Below are positions 36,228-45,035 of a DNA stretch of 64,000 bases, piece after piece. Location of the stretch: NCBI RefSeq assembly GCF_045055315.1, contig NZ_CP173677.1, positions 1,736,001 to 1,800,000 of the forward strand. Direction: 5' to 3'. The notes beneath the pieces are model-generated. The model was not told the origin of the DNA, did no database searches, and worked only from the letters and a program-made list of their open reading frames with translations. The stretch is from Brachymonas wangyanguii (GTDB taxonomy: Bacteria; Pseudomonadota; Gammaproteobacteria; Burkholderiales; Burkholderiaceae_C). The stretch's first letter is position 1; the number at the start of each line of letters is the position of its first letter. The position numbers and the translations under genes are program-made.

Positions 36228-36998
36228 ATGAGCGACATCATTCTCGAAGCCAGGGACCTGACCAAGGAATTCAAGGGATTCGTGGCGGTCAACAAGGTCA
36301 ACCTCCAGGTACAGCGCGGTGACATCCACGTCCTGATCGGCCCCAACGGCGCCGGCAAGACCACCTGCTTCAACCTCCTGACCAAGTTCCTCAAGCCCAC
36401 CTCCGGCCAGATCATCTACAACGGCCAGGACATCACCGGCGAGGAACCTGCCTCCATCGCACGCAAGGGCATCGTGCGCTCCTTCCAGATCTCCGCCGTC
36501 TTCCCGCACATGACCGTGCTGGAAAACGTCCGCCTGGGCATGCAGCGCAAGCTCGGCGTCTCCTACCACTTCTGGCGTCCGCAAAAGGTGCTGAACCAGC
36601 TCAACGACCGCTGCATGCAGCTGCTCGCCGAAGTCAAGCTGGAACAGTTCGCCGACGAGCTCGCCGTCAACCTGCCCTACGGCCGCAAGCGCGCCCTCGA
36701 AATCGCCGCCACCCTGGCGATGGAACCCGAGCTGATGCTACTGGACGAGCCGACCCAGGGCATGGGCCACGAGGACGTCGGCCACGTCACCGACCTGATC
36801 AAGCAGGTCTCCGCCGGCCGCACCATCATGATGGTCGAGCACAACATGAAGGTCGTCTCCACCATCGCCGACACCATCACCGTACTGCAGCATGGTGCCG
36901 TGCTGGCCGAGGGCGATTACGCCACCGTTTCCAACAACCCCCAGGTGATGGAGGCCTATATGGGCACCACTGCCGGCGAACTGCAGGGAGCCCACTGA
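36228..36998 (+). CDS. livG: Branched-chain amino acid ABC transporter ATPase LivG (copy 1)
   Basis: A 256-aa ATPase of the LIV-type importer. Walker A is GPNGAGKT near 37-44. In place of the usual LSGGQ it carries LPYGRKRALEI near 144-154, which is normal for LivG. Walker B LMLLDEPTQGMGH near 162-174 is followed by the H-loop VEHNM. It is nearly identical to the copy at 45036, differing at about three residues. It is followed one base later by livF. Confidence 0.93.
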   Translation: MSDIILEARDLTKEFKGFVAVNKVNLQVQRGDIHVLIGPNGAGKTTCFNLLTKFLKPTSGQIIYNGQDITGEEPASIARKGIVRSFQISAVFPHMTVLENVRLGMQRKLGVSYHFWRPQKVLNQLNDRCMQLLAEVKLEQFADELAVNLPYGRKRALEIAATLAMEPELMLLDEPTQGMGHEDVGHVTDLIKQVSAGRTIMMVEHNMKVVSTIADTITVLQHGAVLAEGDYATVSNNPQVMEAYMGTTAGELQGAH

Positions 36999-36999
36999 G

Positions 37000-37758
37000 A
37001 TGCAAGCCGTGACCGAACCCGTGTCTACCACCCGAAGCAGCAGCACCACCCCGGTGCTGGAGATCAAGGACCTGCACGCCTGGTATGGCGAATCGCACAT
37101 CCTGCATGGCGTCAACCTGACCGTGAACAAGGGCGAGGTGGTCAGCCTGCTGGGCCGCAACGGTGCCGGCCGCACCACCACGCTGCGCGCCATCATGGGC
37201 CTGACCGGCAAGCGCCGTGGCTCGATCCGCATCAATGGCGAGGAGACGATCCGCATGCGCACCTTCCGCATCGCCCACATGGGTGTGGGCTACTGCCCGG
37301 AAGAGCGCGGCATCTTTGCCAGCCTGAGCTGCGAGGAGAACCTGTACCTGCCGCCGCGCGTGCGCAGCAAGCAGCCGCAGCCGCCGATGCGCACCAAGGA
37401 AATCTACGAGATGTTCCCCAACCTGGAGCGTCGCAAGAACAGCCCGGGCACGCGCCTGTCCGGTGGCGAGCAGCAGATGCTGGCGGTGGCGCGCATCCTG
37501 CACACCGGCGCCAACCTGCTGCTGCTCGACGAGATCTCCGAAGGCCTGGCGCCGGTGATCGTGCAGGCACTGGCACGCATGATCACCATGCTCAAGGAGA
37601 AGGGCTACACGGTGGTGATGGTGGAGCAGAACTTCCACTTCGCCGCACCGCTGGCCGACCGCATGTACGTCATGGAGCACGGCGAGATCATCGAGCAGTT
37701 CTCTTCTGACCAGCTGCAGGAAAAGATGCCCGTGCTCAACCAGCTGCTTGGCGTCTGA
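37000..37758 (+). CDS. livF: Branched-chain amino acid ABC transporter ATPase LivF (copy 1)
   Basis: A 252-aa ATPase partner of LivG. The Walker A motif reads GRNGAGRT, with Arg where the family usually has the ATP-contacting Lys. The signature LSGGEQQM is near 148-155 and Walker B LLLLDEISEGLAP near 171-183. The first 20 residues differ from copy 2, while the rest is almost the same. It follows livG by one base. Confidence 0.92.
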   Translation: MQAVTEPVSTTRSSSTTPVLEIKDLHAWYGESHILHGVNLTVNKGEVVSLLGRNGAGRTTTLRAIMGLTGKRRGSIRINGEETIRMRTFRIAHMGVGYCPEERGIFASLSCEENLYLPPRVRSKQPQPPMRTKEIYEMFPNLERRKNSPGTRLSGGEQQMLAVARILHTGANLLLLDEISEGLAPVIVQALARMITMLKEKGYTVVMVEQNFHFAAPLADRMYVMEHGEIIEQFSSDQLQEKMPVLNQLLGV

Positions 37759-37825
37759 TCCACCCACCTTCTTTTTCCCATTTTTTCACCCACGCACTCC
37801 AATTACACACCCCAGGAGACACACC

Positions 37826-39100
37826 ATGAAAATCAAGCAAACCGCTACCCTGACCGCGATCGCTGCATCGATCCTGATGCTGACTGCCTGCGGCAAGCAG
37901 GCCAGCACCACCGCTCCGGCAGCATCCGGTGCCAGCGGCGCCACGGCAGCCGCTCCGGCCGCTGGCGGTGACGTGATCCGCGTTGGCTTCACCACCGACA
38001 TGTCCGGCGTCTACTCCGACGTGGACGGCAAGGCTGGCGCCGAAGCGATCCAGATGGCAATCGACGACTTTGGCGGCGAAGTGCTGGGCAAGAAGGTCGA
38101 GCTGGTCAGCGCCGACCACCAGAACAAGGCCGACATCGCAGCCTCCAAGGCACGCGAGTGGCTGGACCAGAGCAACGTGCAGATGATGATCGGTGGCACC
38201 AACTCCGCGACCGCCCTGGCCACGGCCAAGATCATGGCCGAGAAGAAGAAGCCCTACTTCATCATCGGTGCCGGCTCTGCCCGCATCACCAACGAGGACT
38301 GCACGCCCTACAACGTGCACTACGCCTATGACACCGTGGCGCTGGCACGCGTAGCCGGCAAGGCGCTGATCGAGCGTGGCGACAAGAGCTGGTACTTCCT
38401 GACCGCTGACTACGCCTTCGGCCACTCGCTGGAGAAGGATACCGCCGACATCGTGAAGGCGGGCGGCGGCGAGGTGCTGGGGTCAGTCAAGGTGCCGCTG
38501 GGCAACTCCGACTTCTCTTCCTTCCTGCTGCAGGCCAAGCAGTCCAAGGCCCAGGTGCTGGGCCTGGCCAACGCCGGTGGCGACTTCATCAACAGCGTGA
38601 AGGCGGCCAACGAGTTCGGCCTGTCCAAGGACATGAAGCTGGCCGGCCTGCTGGTGTTCATCAACGACGTGCACGCACTGGGCCTGAAGGACGCACAGGG
38701 CCTGCTGGCTACCACCAGCTGGTACTGGAACCAGAACGACGACACGCGCAAGTTCGCCAAGCGCTTCTACGAGAAGTTCAACCGCATGCCGAGCATGCTG
38801 CAGGCGGCTGACTACTCTGCCACCACCACCTGGCTGAACGCCGTCAAGACCGCCGGCACCACCGACGGTGACAAGGTGATGGAAGTGATCAAGAGCACGC
38901 CGATCAACGACATGTTCGTGAAGGACGGCAAGGTGCGTGAAGACGGCCGCCTGATGCAGACCATGTACCTGATGCAGGTCAAGACGCCCGAAGAGTCCAA
39001 GGAGCCCTGGGACTACTACAAGGAAGTGAAGGCCGTGCCAGGCGAGGAAGCCTACACCCCGCTGGCCGACTCCAAGTGCAGCTTCGTCAAGAAGTCCTGA
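37826..39100 (+). CDS. Branched-chain amino acid binding protein, lipoprotein (LivK-like, copy 1)
   Basis: A 424-aa type I periplasmic binding protein (Leu/Ile/Val family). The signal peptide ends in a lipobox LTAC (Cys22), followed by an Ala/Ser/Thr linker to about residue 46. The binding fold starts VIRVGFTTDMSGVY. Compared with copy 2, substitutions run through the whole protein, so the two may bind different ligands, for example leucine versus valine or aromatic acids. An AGGAGA site precedes the ATG. The gene lies between the ATPase and permease genes, an unusual order. Confidence 0.88.
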   Translation: MKIKQTATLTAIAASILMLTACGKQASTTAPAASGASGATAAAPAAGGDVIRVGFTTDMSGVYSDVDGKAGAEAIQMAIDDFGGEVLGKKVELVSADHQNKADIAASKAREWLDQSNVQMMIGGTNSATALATAKIMAEKKKPYFIIGAGSARITNEDCTPYNVHYAYDTVALARVAGKALIERGDKSWYFLTADYAFGHSLEKDTADIVKAGGGEVLGSVKVPLGNSDFSSFLLQAKQSKAQVLGLANAGGDFINSVKAANEFGLSKDMKLAGLLVFINDVHALGLKDAQGLLATTSWYWNQNDDTRKFAKRFYEKFNRMPSMLQAADYSATTTWLNAVKTAGTTDGDKVMEVIKSTPINDMFVKDGKVREDGRLMQTMYLMQVKTPEESKEPWDYYKEVKAVPGEEAYTPLADSKCSFVKKS

Positions 39101-39116
39101 TCTGACTGACGATCCC

Positions 39117-39169
39117 GCGGCTGCCGCACTGGCGGCAGTCCGCTGACGCGCCGGGCCATCGCGCCCGGC
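39117..39169 (+). promoter_or_regulatory. Two stem-loops between livK and livH (copy 1)
   Basis: Stem 1 is CTGCCGC/GCGGCAG (39121-39127 with 39132-39138), extended by GCGG/CCGC. Stem 2 is GCCGGGC/GCCCGGC (39150-39169). No T-run follows. Their place after the binding-protein gene suggests mRNA protection or partial termination that lowers permease expression; this is inference. Confidence 0.6.
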
Positions 39170-39199
39170 CCCCTCTCCCCCTGAATACTGCACATTCCC

Positions 39200-40084
39200 A
39201 TGGAAATATTCGGCATCCCCCTGGCAGGCATCCTGAGCCAGCTGCTGATCGGCCTGGTCAATGGCTCCTTCTACGCCATGCTCAGCCTCGGCCTGGCCGT
39301 CATCTTCGGCCTGCTCAACGTCGTCAACTTCGCCCACGGCGCCATGTTCATGCTCGGCGCCATGCTCGCCTGGATGGGCGGCCAATACCTGGGACTCAGC
39401 TACTGGGTCATGCTGTTCCTCTCGCCGCTGATCGTCTTCTTCATCGGCATCCTGATCGAGAAACTGCTGCTCAAGCACCTCTACAAGCTGGACCACCTCT
39501 ACGGCCTGCTGCTGACCTTCGGCATCACGCTCATCATTGAAGGCCTGCTGCGCACCAACTACGGTGTCTCCGGCCTGTCCTACAGCGCCCCCGAACTGCT
39601 GCGCGGCTCCACCGACCTCGGCTTCATGGTGCTGCCCAACTACCGCGCCTGGGTCGTGGTTGCCTCTCTCGCCGTCTGTCTGGCGACCTGGTTCATCATC
39701 GAGAAGACGCGCCTGGGCGCCCTGCTGCGCGCCGGTACCGAGAATCCCAAGCTGGTCGAGGCCTTCGGCATCAACGTGCCATTGATGGTGACCCTGACCT
39801 ACGGCCTGGGCGTGGCTCTCGCTGCGGTTGCCGGCGTGCTGGCCGCCCCGGTGCTGCAGGTCAGCCCGCTGATGGGCTCCAACCTGATCATCGTCGTCTT
39901 CGCCGTGGTAGTGATCGGCGGCATGGGCTCCATCCTCGGCTCCATCCTGACCGGCCTGGCGCTGGGCGTGATCGAGGGCATGACCAAGGTGTTCTACCCC
40001 GAAGCCTCTACCACCGTGGTGTTCGTCATCATGGTGCTGGTGCTGATGTTCCGCCCCGCGGGACTGTTCGGCAAAGAGAAGTAA
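39200..40084 (+). CDS. livH: Branched-chain amino acid ABC permease LivH (copy 1)
   Basis: A 294-aa inner-membrane permease with about eight helices. The start region LINGSFYAMLSLGLAVIFGLLNVVNFAHG-like (near 18-48) and the later VIGGMGSILGSILTGL segment are family hallmarks. The protein is identical to copy 2 as translated. It is followed after 18 nt by livM. Confidence 0.92.
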   Translation: MEIFGIPLAGILSQLLIGLVNGSFYAMLSLGLAVIFGLLNVVNFAHGAMFMLGAMLAWMGGQYLGLSYWVMLFLSPLIVFFIGILIEKLLLKHLYKLDHLYGLLLTFGITLIIEGLLRTNYGVSGLSYSAPELLRGSTDLGFMVLPNYRAWVVVASLAVCLATWFIIEKTRLGALLRAGTENPKLVEAFGINVPLMVTLTYGLGVALAAVAGVLAAPVLQVSPLMGSNLIIVVFAVVVIGGMGSILGSILTGLALGVIEGMTKVFYPEASTTVVFVIMVLVLMFRPAGLFGKEK

Positions 40085-40102
40085 TTGCAGAAGGTATTTC
40101 AA

Positions 40103-41080
40103 ATGAACAAGACCATCGGCTACGCCATCCTCCTGCTACTGGCACTGGCTGCACCCTTCATGGTGTACCCCGTGTTCATGATGAAGCTGCTGTGCTTCAT
40201 CCTGTTTGCCTGCGCCTTCAACCTGCTGCTCGGCTATACCGGCCTGCTCTCCTTCGGCCACGCCGCCTTCCTCGGCGGCGCCGGCTACATCACCGGCTGG
40301 GTCATGACCCAGGTGATTCCCGATCCGGTCATCGGCATCATCGCCGGTACCGCCTTTGCCACCGTCATCGGCGTCATCATGGGCTATGTCGCGATCCGCC
40401 GTCAGGGTATCTACTTCGCCATGATCACGCTGGCGCTGGCGCAGATGTTCTTCTTCGTCGCGCTGCAGGCCAAGTTCACCGGCGGCGAGGACGGCCTGCA
40501 AGGCGTGCCGCGCGGCATGATTGCCGGCGTGCTGGACCTGAACAACGACTTCACCATGTACTACGTGGTGCTGGCCATCGTGGTGGCCGCCTACCTGCTG
40601 ATCTACCGTACCGTGCATTCGCCCTACGGCCAGATCCTGAAGGCGATCAAGGAGAACGAGCCGCGCACCATCTCGCTGGGCTATGACGTGGACCGCTTCA
40701 AGCTGCTGTGCTTCACGCTGTCGGCGGCGCTGGCCGGCCTGGCCGGTGCGACCAAGACGGTGGTGCTGGGCTTTGCCACGCTGACCGACGTGCACTGGTC
40801 GATGTCGGGTCTGGTGATCCTGATGACGCTGATTGGCGGCATGGGCACGCTGCTGGGCCCGGTGGTAGGTGCCACCATCGTGGTGATCCTGGAGAACCGC
40901 CTGGGCAACATCGGCAACTTCCTGGCCAACCTGACCGGCGTGAACTGGTTCAACAGCCTCGGTGAGCAGGTCAATCTGGTGATCGGCTTCATCTTCGTGA
41001 TCTGCGTGATGCTGTTCCGCCGTGGCATGGTGGGCGAGTGGCTGGCGTTTGTGGAGCGGTTCAGGAAGCGCCCGACCTGA
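40103..41080 (+). CDS. livM: Branched-chain amino acid ABC permease LivM (copy 1)
   Basis: A 325-aa permease partner of LivH with about nine helices. The LLGYTGLLSFGHAAFLGG segment near 40-57 and GGMGTLLGPVVGA near 248-260 are diagnostic. The ATG at 40103 has an AGAAGG site; a TTG at 40085 would add only six residues. The last six residues differ from copy 2. The gene is intact, in contrast to copy 2. Confidence 0.92.
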   Translation: MNKTIGYAILLLLALAAPFMVYPVFMMKLLCFILFACAFNLLLGYTGLLSFGHAAFLGGAGYITGWVMTQVIPDPVIGIIAGTAFATVIGVIMGYVAIRRQGIYFAMITLALAQMFFFVALQAKFTGGEDGLQGVPRGMIAGVLDLNNDFTMYYVVLAIVVAAYLLIYRTVHSPYGQILKAIKENEPRTISLGYDVDRFKLLCFTLSAALAGLAGATKTVVLGFATLTDVHWSMSGLVILMTLIGGMGTLLGPVVGATIVVILENRLGNIGNFLANLTGVNWFNSLGEQVNLVIGFIFVICVMLFRRGMVGEWLAFVERFRKRPT

Positions 41081-41103
41081 CCCTTTTCGAACTGACGATA
41101 CAA

Positions 41104-41125
41104 CCCCGCCTCGGCGGGGTTTTTT
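41104..41125 (+). terminator. Rho-independent terminator after liv operon copy 1
   Basis: Stem CCCCGCC/GGCGGGG (41104-41110 with 41113-41119) is followed by TTTTTT. It marks the end of the first liv operon. Confidence 0.9.
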
Positions 41126-41524
41126 AATGGAAAACTGGCGGATGCCTTATGTGCACCGCAGCAATTCAGGAGCAAAAACGGATTTCCCTCTCCGCCAACC
41201 ACTATCGTTTTCCCTAGGCTCCACTTCCGTAATGGAAAGCGACACCCGTAATTTTGCGGAAAACATAGGCAAAAAATCAGCAATAACCCGAGTTTCTTAC
41301 TCAATATTGGTCCGAAACGCTCTTGCAAATCAAGGAAAACCCGAGTTGATTATGCATATATGCATATGAGAGGTGAAAATAGTGCAATTGGGATGCAGAA
41401 ACGCTGTTTCAGAATAATGACAGAGTCAAGCAGCAGACACATCCCGCGCCTGGCTTGTACTCAAGAGGCATGACGCCCCGTCCTGCCTCAGGAACACCAG
41501 AGCACTACCACTTACGGAGACAAC
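41126..41524. other. Low-GC regulatory region ahead of mmsA
   Basis: Nearly 400 nt without a credible gene, visibly richer in A and T than the flanking genes. It contains a 16-base palindrome (41351-41366), a ten-base direct repeat AACCCGAGTT (41285-41294 and 41338-41347) and CCGTAAT twice (near 41227 and 41246). An open frame at 41130-41369 has no family likeness and odd composition. This is the most likely site of LysR control of mmsAB. Confidence 0.6.
41351..41366. promoter_or_regulatory. 16-bp perfect palindrome, possible operator
   Basis: TATGCATATATGCATA is a perfect inverted repeat, 159 nt upstream of the mmsA start. It lies four bases after the second AACCCGAGTT repeat. A regulator binding site is plausible but not shown. 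Confidence 0.45.
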
Positions 41525-43039
41525 ATGAGCGACATCATCGGCCATTACATTGCAGGACAGATCCAGGCGCCCGAGGGCAGCCGCACCGGCCCCATCTTCA
41601 ACCCGTCCACCGGTGAAGAAATTGCACGCTGCGCCTATGGCGACCAGGCCACCATGGACCAGGCCGTCCAGGTCGCCACCGCTGCCGCGCAGACATGGTC
41701 CAAGACCTCGCATGCCACGCGCATTGCCGTGATGTACAAACTGCGTGAACTGATGATTGCTGCCACCGACGAACTTGCAGAAGTCATCGGCCGCGAACAC
41801 GGCAAGACGATTGCCGACGCCAAGGGCGAAATCGGCCGTGCCATTGAAGGCATCGAATTTGCCACCAACGAACCCCACGTCACCAAGGGCGAGTTTTCCG
41901 TCAACGTCGGCGGCGGCATTGATGTCTTCTCCATGCGTGTACCGGTCGGTGTGGTCGGTTGCATCACTCCGTTCAACTTTCCGATCATGGTGCCCATGGT
42001 CATGATGGGCATGGCCATCGCCGTGGGTAACGCCATCGTCTGGAAGCCGTCCGAGAAAGTGCCGGGCGCAGCCATGATCCTGGCGCGCCTGCTGAAGGAA
42101 GCCGGTCTGCCGGATGGCGTGTTCAACATCGTGCACGGTGACAAGGCAGTCGTGGACGCACTGCTGGAGCACCCCGGCATCGCCGCAGTCAGCTTCGTCG
42201 GCTCTACCGGCGTGGGCGAATACGTGTACCAGAAAGGCACGGCCAACAACAAGCGCGTGGCGTCCTTTACCGGTGGCAAGAACCACATGGTGGTGATGCC
42301 CGATGCCGATCTGGATGCTGCTGCAGCAGCCTTTGTCTCCGCCGGTTTCGGCTCTGCCAGCCAGCGCTGCATGGCGATCTCGTTGCTGCTGCCGGTTGGC
42401 GAAGAAACTGCCATCAAGCTGCGCGAGCTAGTGATCGAGAAGATCAAGGCGCTGCATATCGGCCCCTACAACGATCCCAAGGCAGACTTCGGTGCCGTGG
42501 TGTCGGCCCAGTCCAAGGACGCCGTGGAAAAGGCCATCGCCGAGGCGATCGACGCCGGTGCCGAGCTGGTCATCGACGGCCGTGGCATCCAGATTCCGGG
42601 TCACGCCAATGGCTACTACATTGGCCCCACGCTGTTCGATCACGTGACCATGGACATGACATTCTACAAGGAAGAAATCTTTGGCCCGGCACGTGGCATC
42701 ATGCGCGCCGCCTCGCTGGATGAAGCCATCGCCATCACCAACGCCCACGACTACGGCAACGGCTCGGTGATCTTCACGCGTGACGGCAAGTCGGCGCACC
42801 GCTTCATGAACGAAGTCGAAGCCGGCATGATCGGCGTCAACGTGCCGGTGCCGCTGCCGGTGTCCTACTTCAACTTCGGTGGCCTGCGCCGCTCCAAGTT
42901 TGGTGATGGCCACCTGTATGGCCCGGATGCGGCGCGCTTCTACACCAAGTTCAAGACGGTGTCCCAGCGCTGGCCTGATGCGGCCGCCGCACCAACAGAC
43001 GTTTCCCTGGCGTTCAACCCGGTGTCGGACAAGTCCTGA
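41525..43039 (+). CDS. mmsA: Methylmalonate-semialdehyde dehydrogenase (CoA-acylating)
   Basis: A 504-aa enzyme of the aldehyde dehydrogenase superfamily that converts methylmalonate semialdehyde to propionyl-CoA in valine breakdown. Landmarks are TPFNFPIMVPMVM near 147-159, FVGSTGVGEYVY near 224-235 and the catalytic Cys282 in SQRCMA. The final GLRRSKFGDGHLYG block is typical of MmsA. A GGAGA site precedes the ATG. mmsB follows after 67 nt, and liv importers flank the pair. Confidence 0.94.
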   Translation: MSDIIGHYIAGQIQAPEGSRTGPIFNPSTGEEIARCAYGDQATMDQAVQVATAAAQTWSKTSHATRIAVMYKLRELMIAATDELAEVIGREHGKTIADAKGEIGRAIEGIEFATNEPHVTKGEFSVNVGGGIDVFSMRVPVGVVGCITPFNFPIMVPMVMMGMAIAVGNAIVWKPSEKVPGAAMILARLLKEAGLPDGVFNIVHGDKAVVDALLEHPGIAAVSFVGSTGVGEYVYQKGTANNKRVASFTGGKNHMVVMPDADLDAAAAAFVSAGFGSASQRCMAISLLLPVGEETAIKLRELVIEKIKALHIGPYNDPKADFGAVVSAQSKDAVEKAIAEAIDAGAELVIDGRGIQIPGHANGYYIGPTLFDHVTMDMTFYKEEIFGPARGIMRAASLDEAIAITNAHDYGNGSVIFTRDGKSAHRFMNEVEAGMIGVNVPVPLPVSYFNFGGLRRSKFGDGHLYGPDAARFYTKFKTVSQRWPDAAAAPTDVSLAFNPVSDKS

Positions 43040-43106
43040 TCCGCCACACCATGAACCCCTGAAGGCGAGCCGGGCTCGCCTCCGGATCAGCACCTAGGGA
43101 AATGTC

Positions 43107-44003
43107 ATGAACATCGCATTTATCGGTATCGGCAACATGGGCGGCCCCATGGCCATCAACCTGCAGAAAGCCGGCCACACGGTCAAGGCATTTGACCTGT
43201 CCCAGGCCGCCTGCGACACGGTCAAGGCCGAAGGCGTCAGTATCGCCACCAGCGCGATTGACGCTGCCAGCACGGCCAACGTCGTCGTCAGCATGCTGCC
43301 CGCCAGCGCCCACGTCGAAGCCCTGTACCTCGGCAAGGACGGCCACCCCGGCCTGCTCGACATCCTGCCAGCCGGTGCGCTGATCATCGACTGCAGCACG
43401 ATCGCAGCTGCCAGCGCGCAGAAAGTGGGCATCGCGGCCCAGGCCAAGGGCTACGACTTCATCGACGCCCCGGTCTCCGGCGGTACCGCCGGTGCCGCTG
43501 CCGGCACCCTGACCTTCATGGTCGGTGGTCCGGACCAGGCGCTGGAACGTGCCCGTCCGCTGCTGGAAAAAATGGGCGCCAACATCTTCCACGCCGGTGC
43601 CATTGGCGCTGGCCAGACCGCCAAGATCTGCAACAACATGCTGCTCGGTATCCTGGTGATCGGCACCAGCGAAGCGATGGCACTCGGCATGGCCAATGGC
43701 CTGGATCCGAAAGCACTGGCCGAGATCATGCGTCGCAGTTCCGGCGGCAACTGGGCGCTCGAGAAATACAACCCGGTGCCGGGCGTGATGGACGGTACAC
43801 CAGCCAGCCGCGGCTACACCGGCGGCTTCGGCACCGACCTGATGCTGAAGGATCTGGGTCTGGCGCAAGACAATGCCATGCAGGTACGTGCCAGCACGCC
43901 GCTGGGCGCCATGGCGCGCAGCCTGTACGCCGCGCACAGCCTGTCCGGCAAGGGCGGCATGGACTGCTCCAGCGTGATCCAGCTGCTGCAAAAGGCAGGT
44001 TGA
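43107..44003 (+). CDS. mmsB: 3-hydroxyisobutyrate dehydrogenase
   Basis: A 298-aa NAD-dependent enzyme of the beta-hydroxyacid dehydrogenase family, making methylmalonate semialdehyde, the substrate of MmsA. The Rossmann motif GIGNMGGPMA is near 6-15, the DAPVSGGTAGA substrate loop near 119-129, and the catalytic Lys173 lies in GAGQTAKICNN. The order mmsA-mmsB is common in valine operons. Confidence 0.93.
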   Translation: MNIAFIGIGNMGGPMAINLQKAGHTVKAFDLSQAACDTVKAEGVSIATSAIDAASTANVVVSMLPASAHVEALYLGKDGHPGLLDILPAGALIIDCSTIAAASAQKVGIAAQAKGYDFIDAPVSGGTAGAAAGTLTFMVGGPDQALERARPLLEKMGANIFHAGAIGAGQTAKICNNMLLGILVIGTSEAMALGMANGLDPKALAEIMRRSSGGNWALEKYNPVPGVMDGTPASRGYTGGFGTDLMLKDLGLAQDNAMQVRASTPLGAMARSLYAAHSLSGKGGMDCSSVIQLLQKAG

Positions 44004-44041
44004 GGACTTCCGTTTCCAGAGATTTTTGACGCAGACAGACG

Positions 44042-44968
44042 ATGAACAGCTTCAATTGGGACAACCTGAAAATATTCCTGGCCGTGGCGCGTGCGCAATC
44101 GGCACTGGATGCTTCTGTCCTGCTGGGCATTGACCAGTCGACCATTTCACGTCGCCTGCATCAGCTGGAAAAGGATATTGCGTCACGCCTGTTCGATCGC
44201 AACTCGCAGGGCCACCGCCTGACGGCTGCCGGCCACCGGTTGCTGGAGCATGTGGAGAAGATGGAGATATCCATTGCTGCCATTGAATCCGAAGTCTTCA
44301 ATGATCTCACCTCGCTCACAGGCGATATCCGCCTGGGAGCGACGGAAGGTTTTGGCAGCTATTTCCTGTCTCCGCATCTGGCCCGTTTTTGCGCACGCTA
44401 TCCGAACATCTCGGTCGAGCTGCTGCCGATGCCACGCAATATCAATCTGTCCAAGCGTGAAGCCGACGCCTCGGTATCGCTGGAACGGCCGAGCAACGAC
44501 CAGTTCGTGACCTCCAGGCTGTGTGACTATCGGCTGCTGCCTTATGCCACGCGGGAATACCTGGATCGCCACGCCCCCATCACGACCCTCAGTGACCTGG
44601 AACAGCATCGCTGGATCGATTACGTGGACGACCTGAAATTCACCAGCCAGCAATTCACACTGCATGACTGGCTGCCATCGGTCAAGCCCTGCTTTTCCAG
44701 TACCAGCGTGATTGCCCAGTTCCAGGCAGTGCAGGCCGGTGTCGGTCTGGCTTTCCTCCCCTGCTTCCTGGCGCATACCGTGCAGAACCTGGTACCCGTG
44801 CTGCCGGACGAGATCCAGGTCACGCGCACCTTCTGGCTGACCGCGCCGGAAGACCGCCGCGAACTGGCCCGGGTCAAGGTGCTCTGGGAGTACCTGCGCA
44901 AGGTGGCCGACGCCAACCAGGACTACCTGATGGGCACCGCCAAGACCATCCAATGGGTCATGCCATGA
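44042..44968 (+). CDS. LysR-family transcriptional regulator
   Basis: A 308-aa regulator. The winged helix-turn-helix spans about 4-63, with the recognition part LGIDQSTISRRLHQLE near 29-44. The C-terminal effector-binding domain begins near 90. It lies 38 nt after mmsB in the same direction and between two liv operons, so it may control valine catabolism, BCAA uptake, or both. Its ligand is unknown. Confidence 0.88.
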   Translation: MNSFNWDNLKIFLAVARAQSALDASVLLGIDQSTISRRLHQLEKDIASRLFDRNSQGHRLTAAGHRLLEHVEKMEISIAAIESEVFNDLTSLTGDIRLGATEGFGSYFLSPHLARFCARYPNISVELLPMPRNINLSKREADASVSLERPSNDQFVTSRLCDYRLLPYATREYLDRHAPITTLSDLEQHRWIDYVDDLKFTSQQFTLHDWLPSVKPCFSSTSVIAQFQAVQAGVGLAFLPCFLAHTVQNLVPVLPDEIQVTRTFWLTAPEDRRELARVKVLWEYLRKVADANQDYLMGTAKTIQWVMP

Positions 44969-45035
44969 AGTACCCGACAACACACTCCTGCCCCGCCAGG
45001 CATTTTCCGTCCTGTGGACAGAAGGATTACACACG

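Larger units (their letters stand above)
36228..41056 (+). repeat. Duplicated livGFKHM block, copy 1
   Basis: This stretch matches 45036-49848 gene for gene. livG, most of livF, livH, livM and the livK-livH spacer are nearly identical at DNA level, with only scattered single-base differences. The 5' end of livF and all of livK are clearly diverged. Identity begins at the livG start codon and ends six to nine codons before the livM stop. Confidence 0.93.

Noticed and set aside
41130..41369. Open reading frame of about 70-80 codons upstream of mmsA
   Set aside because: It overlaps the palindrome and repeats, has no ribosome site or family likeness, and lies in low-GC intergenic DNA.
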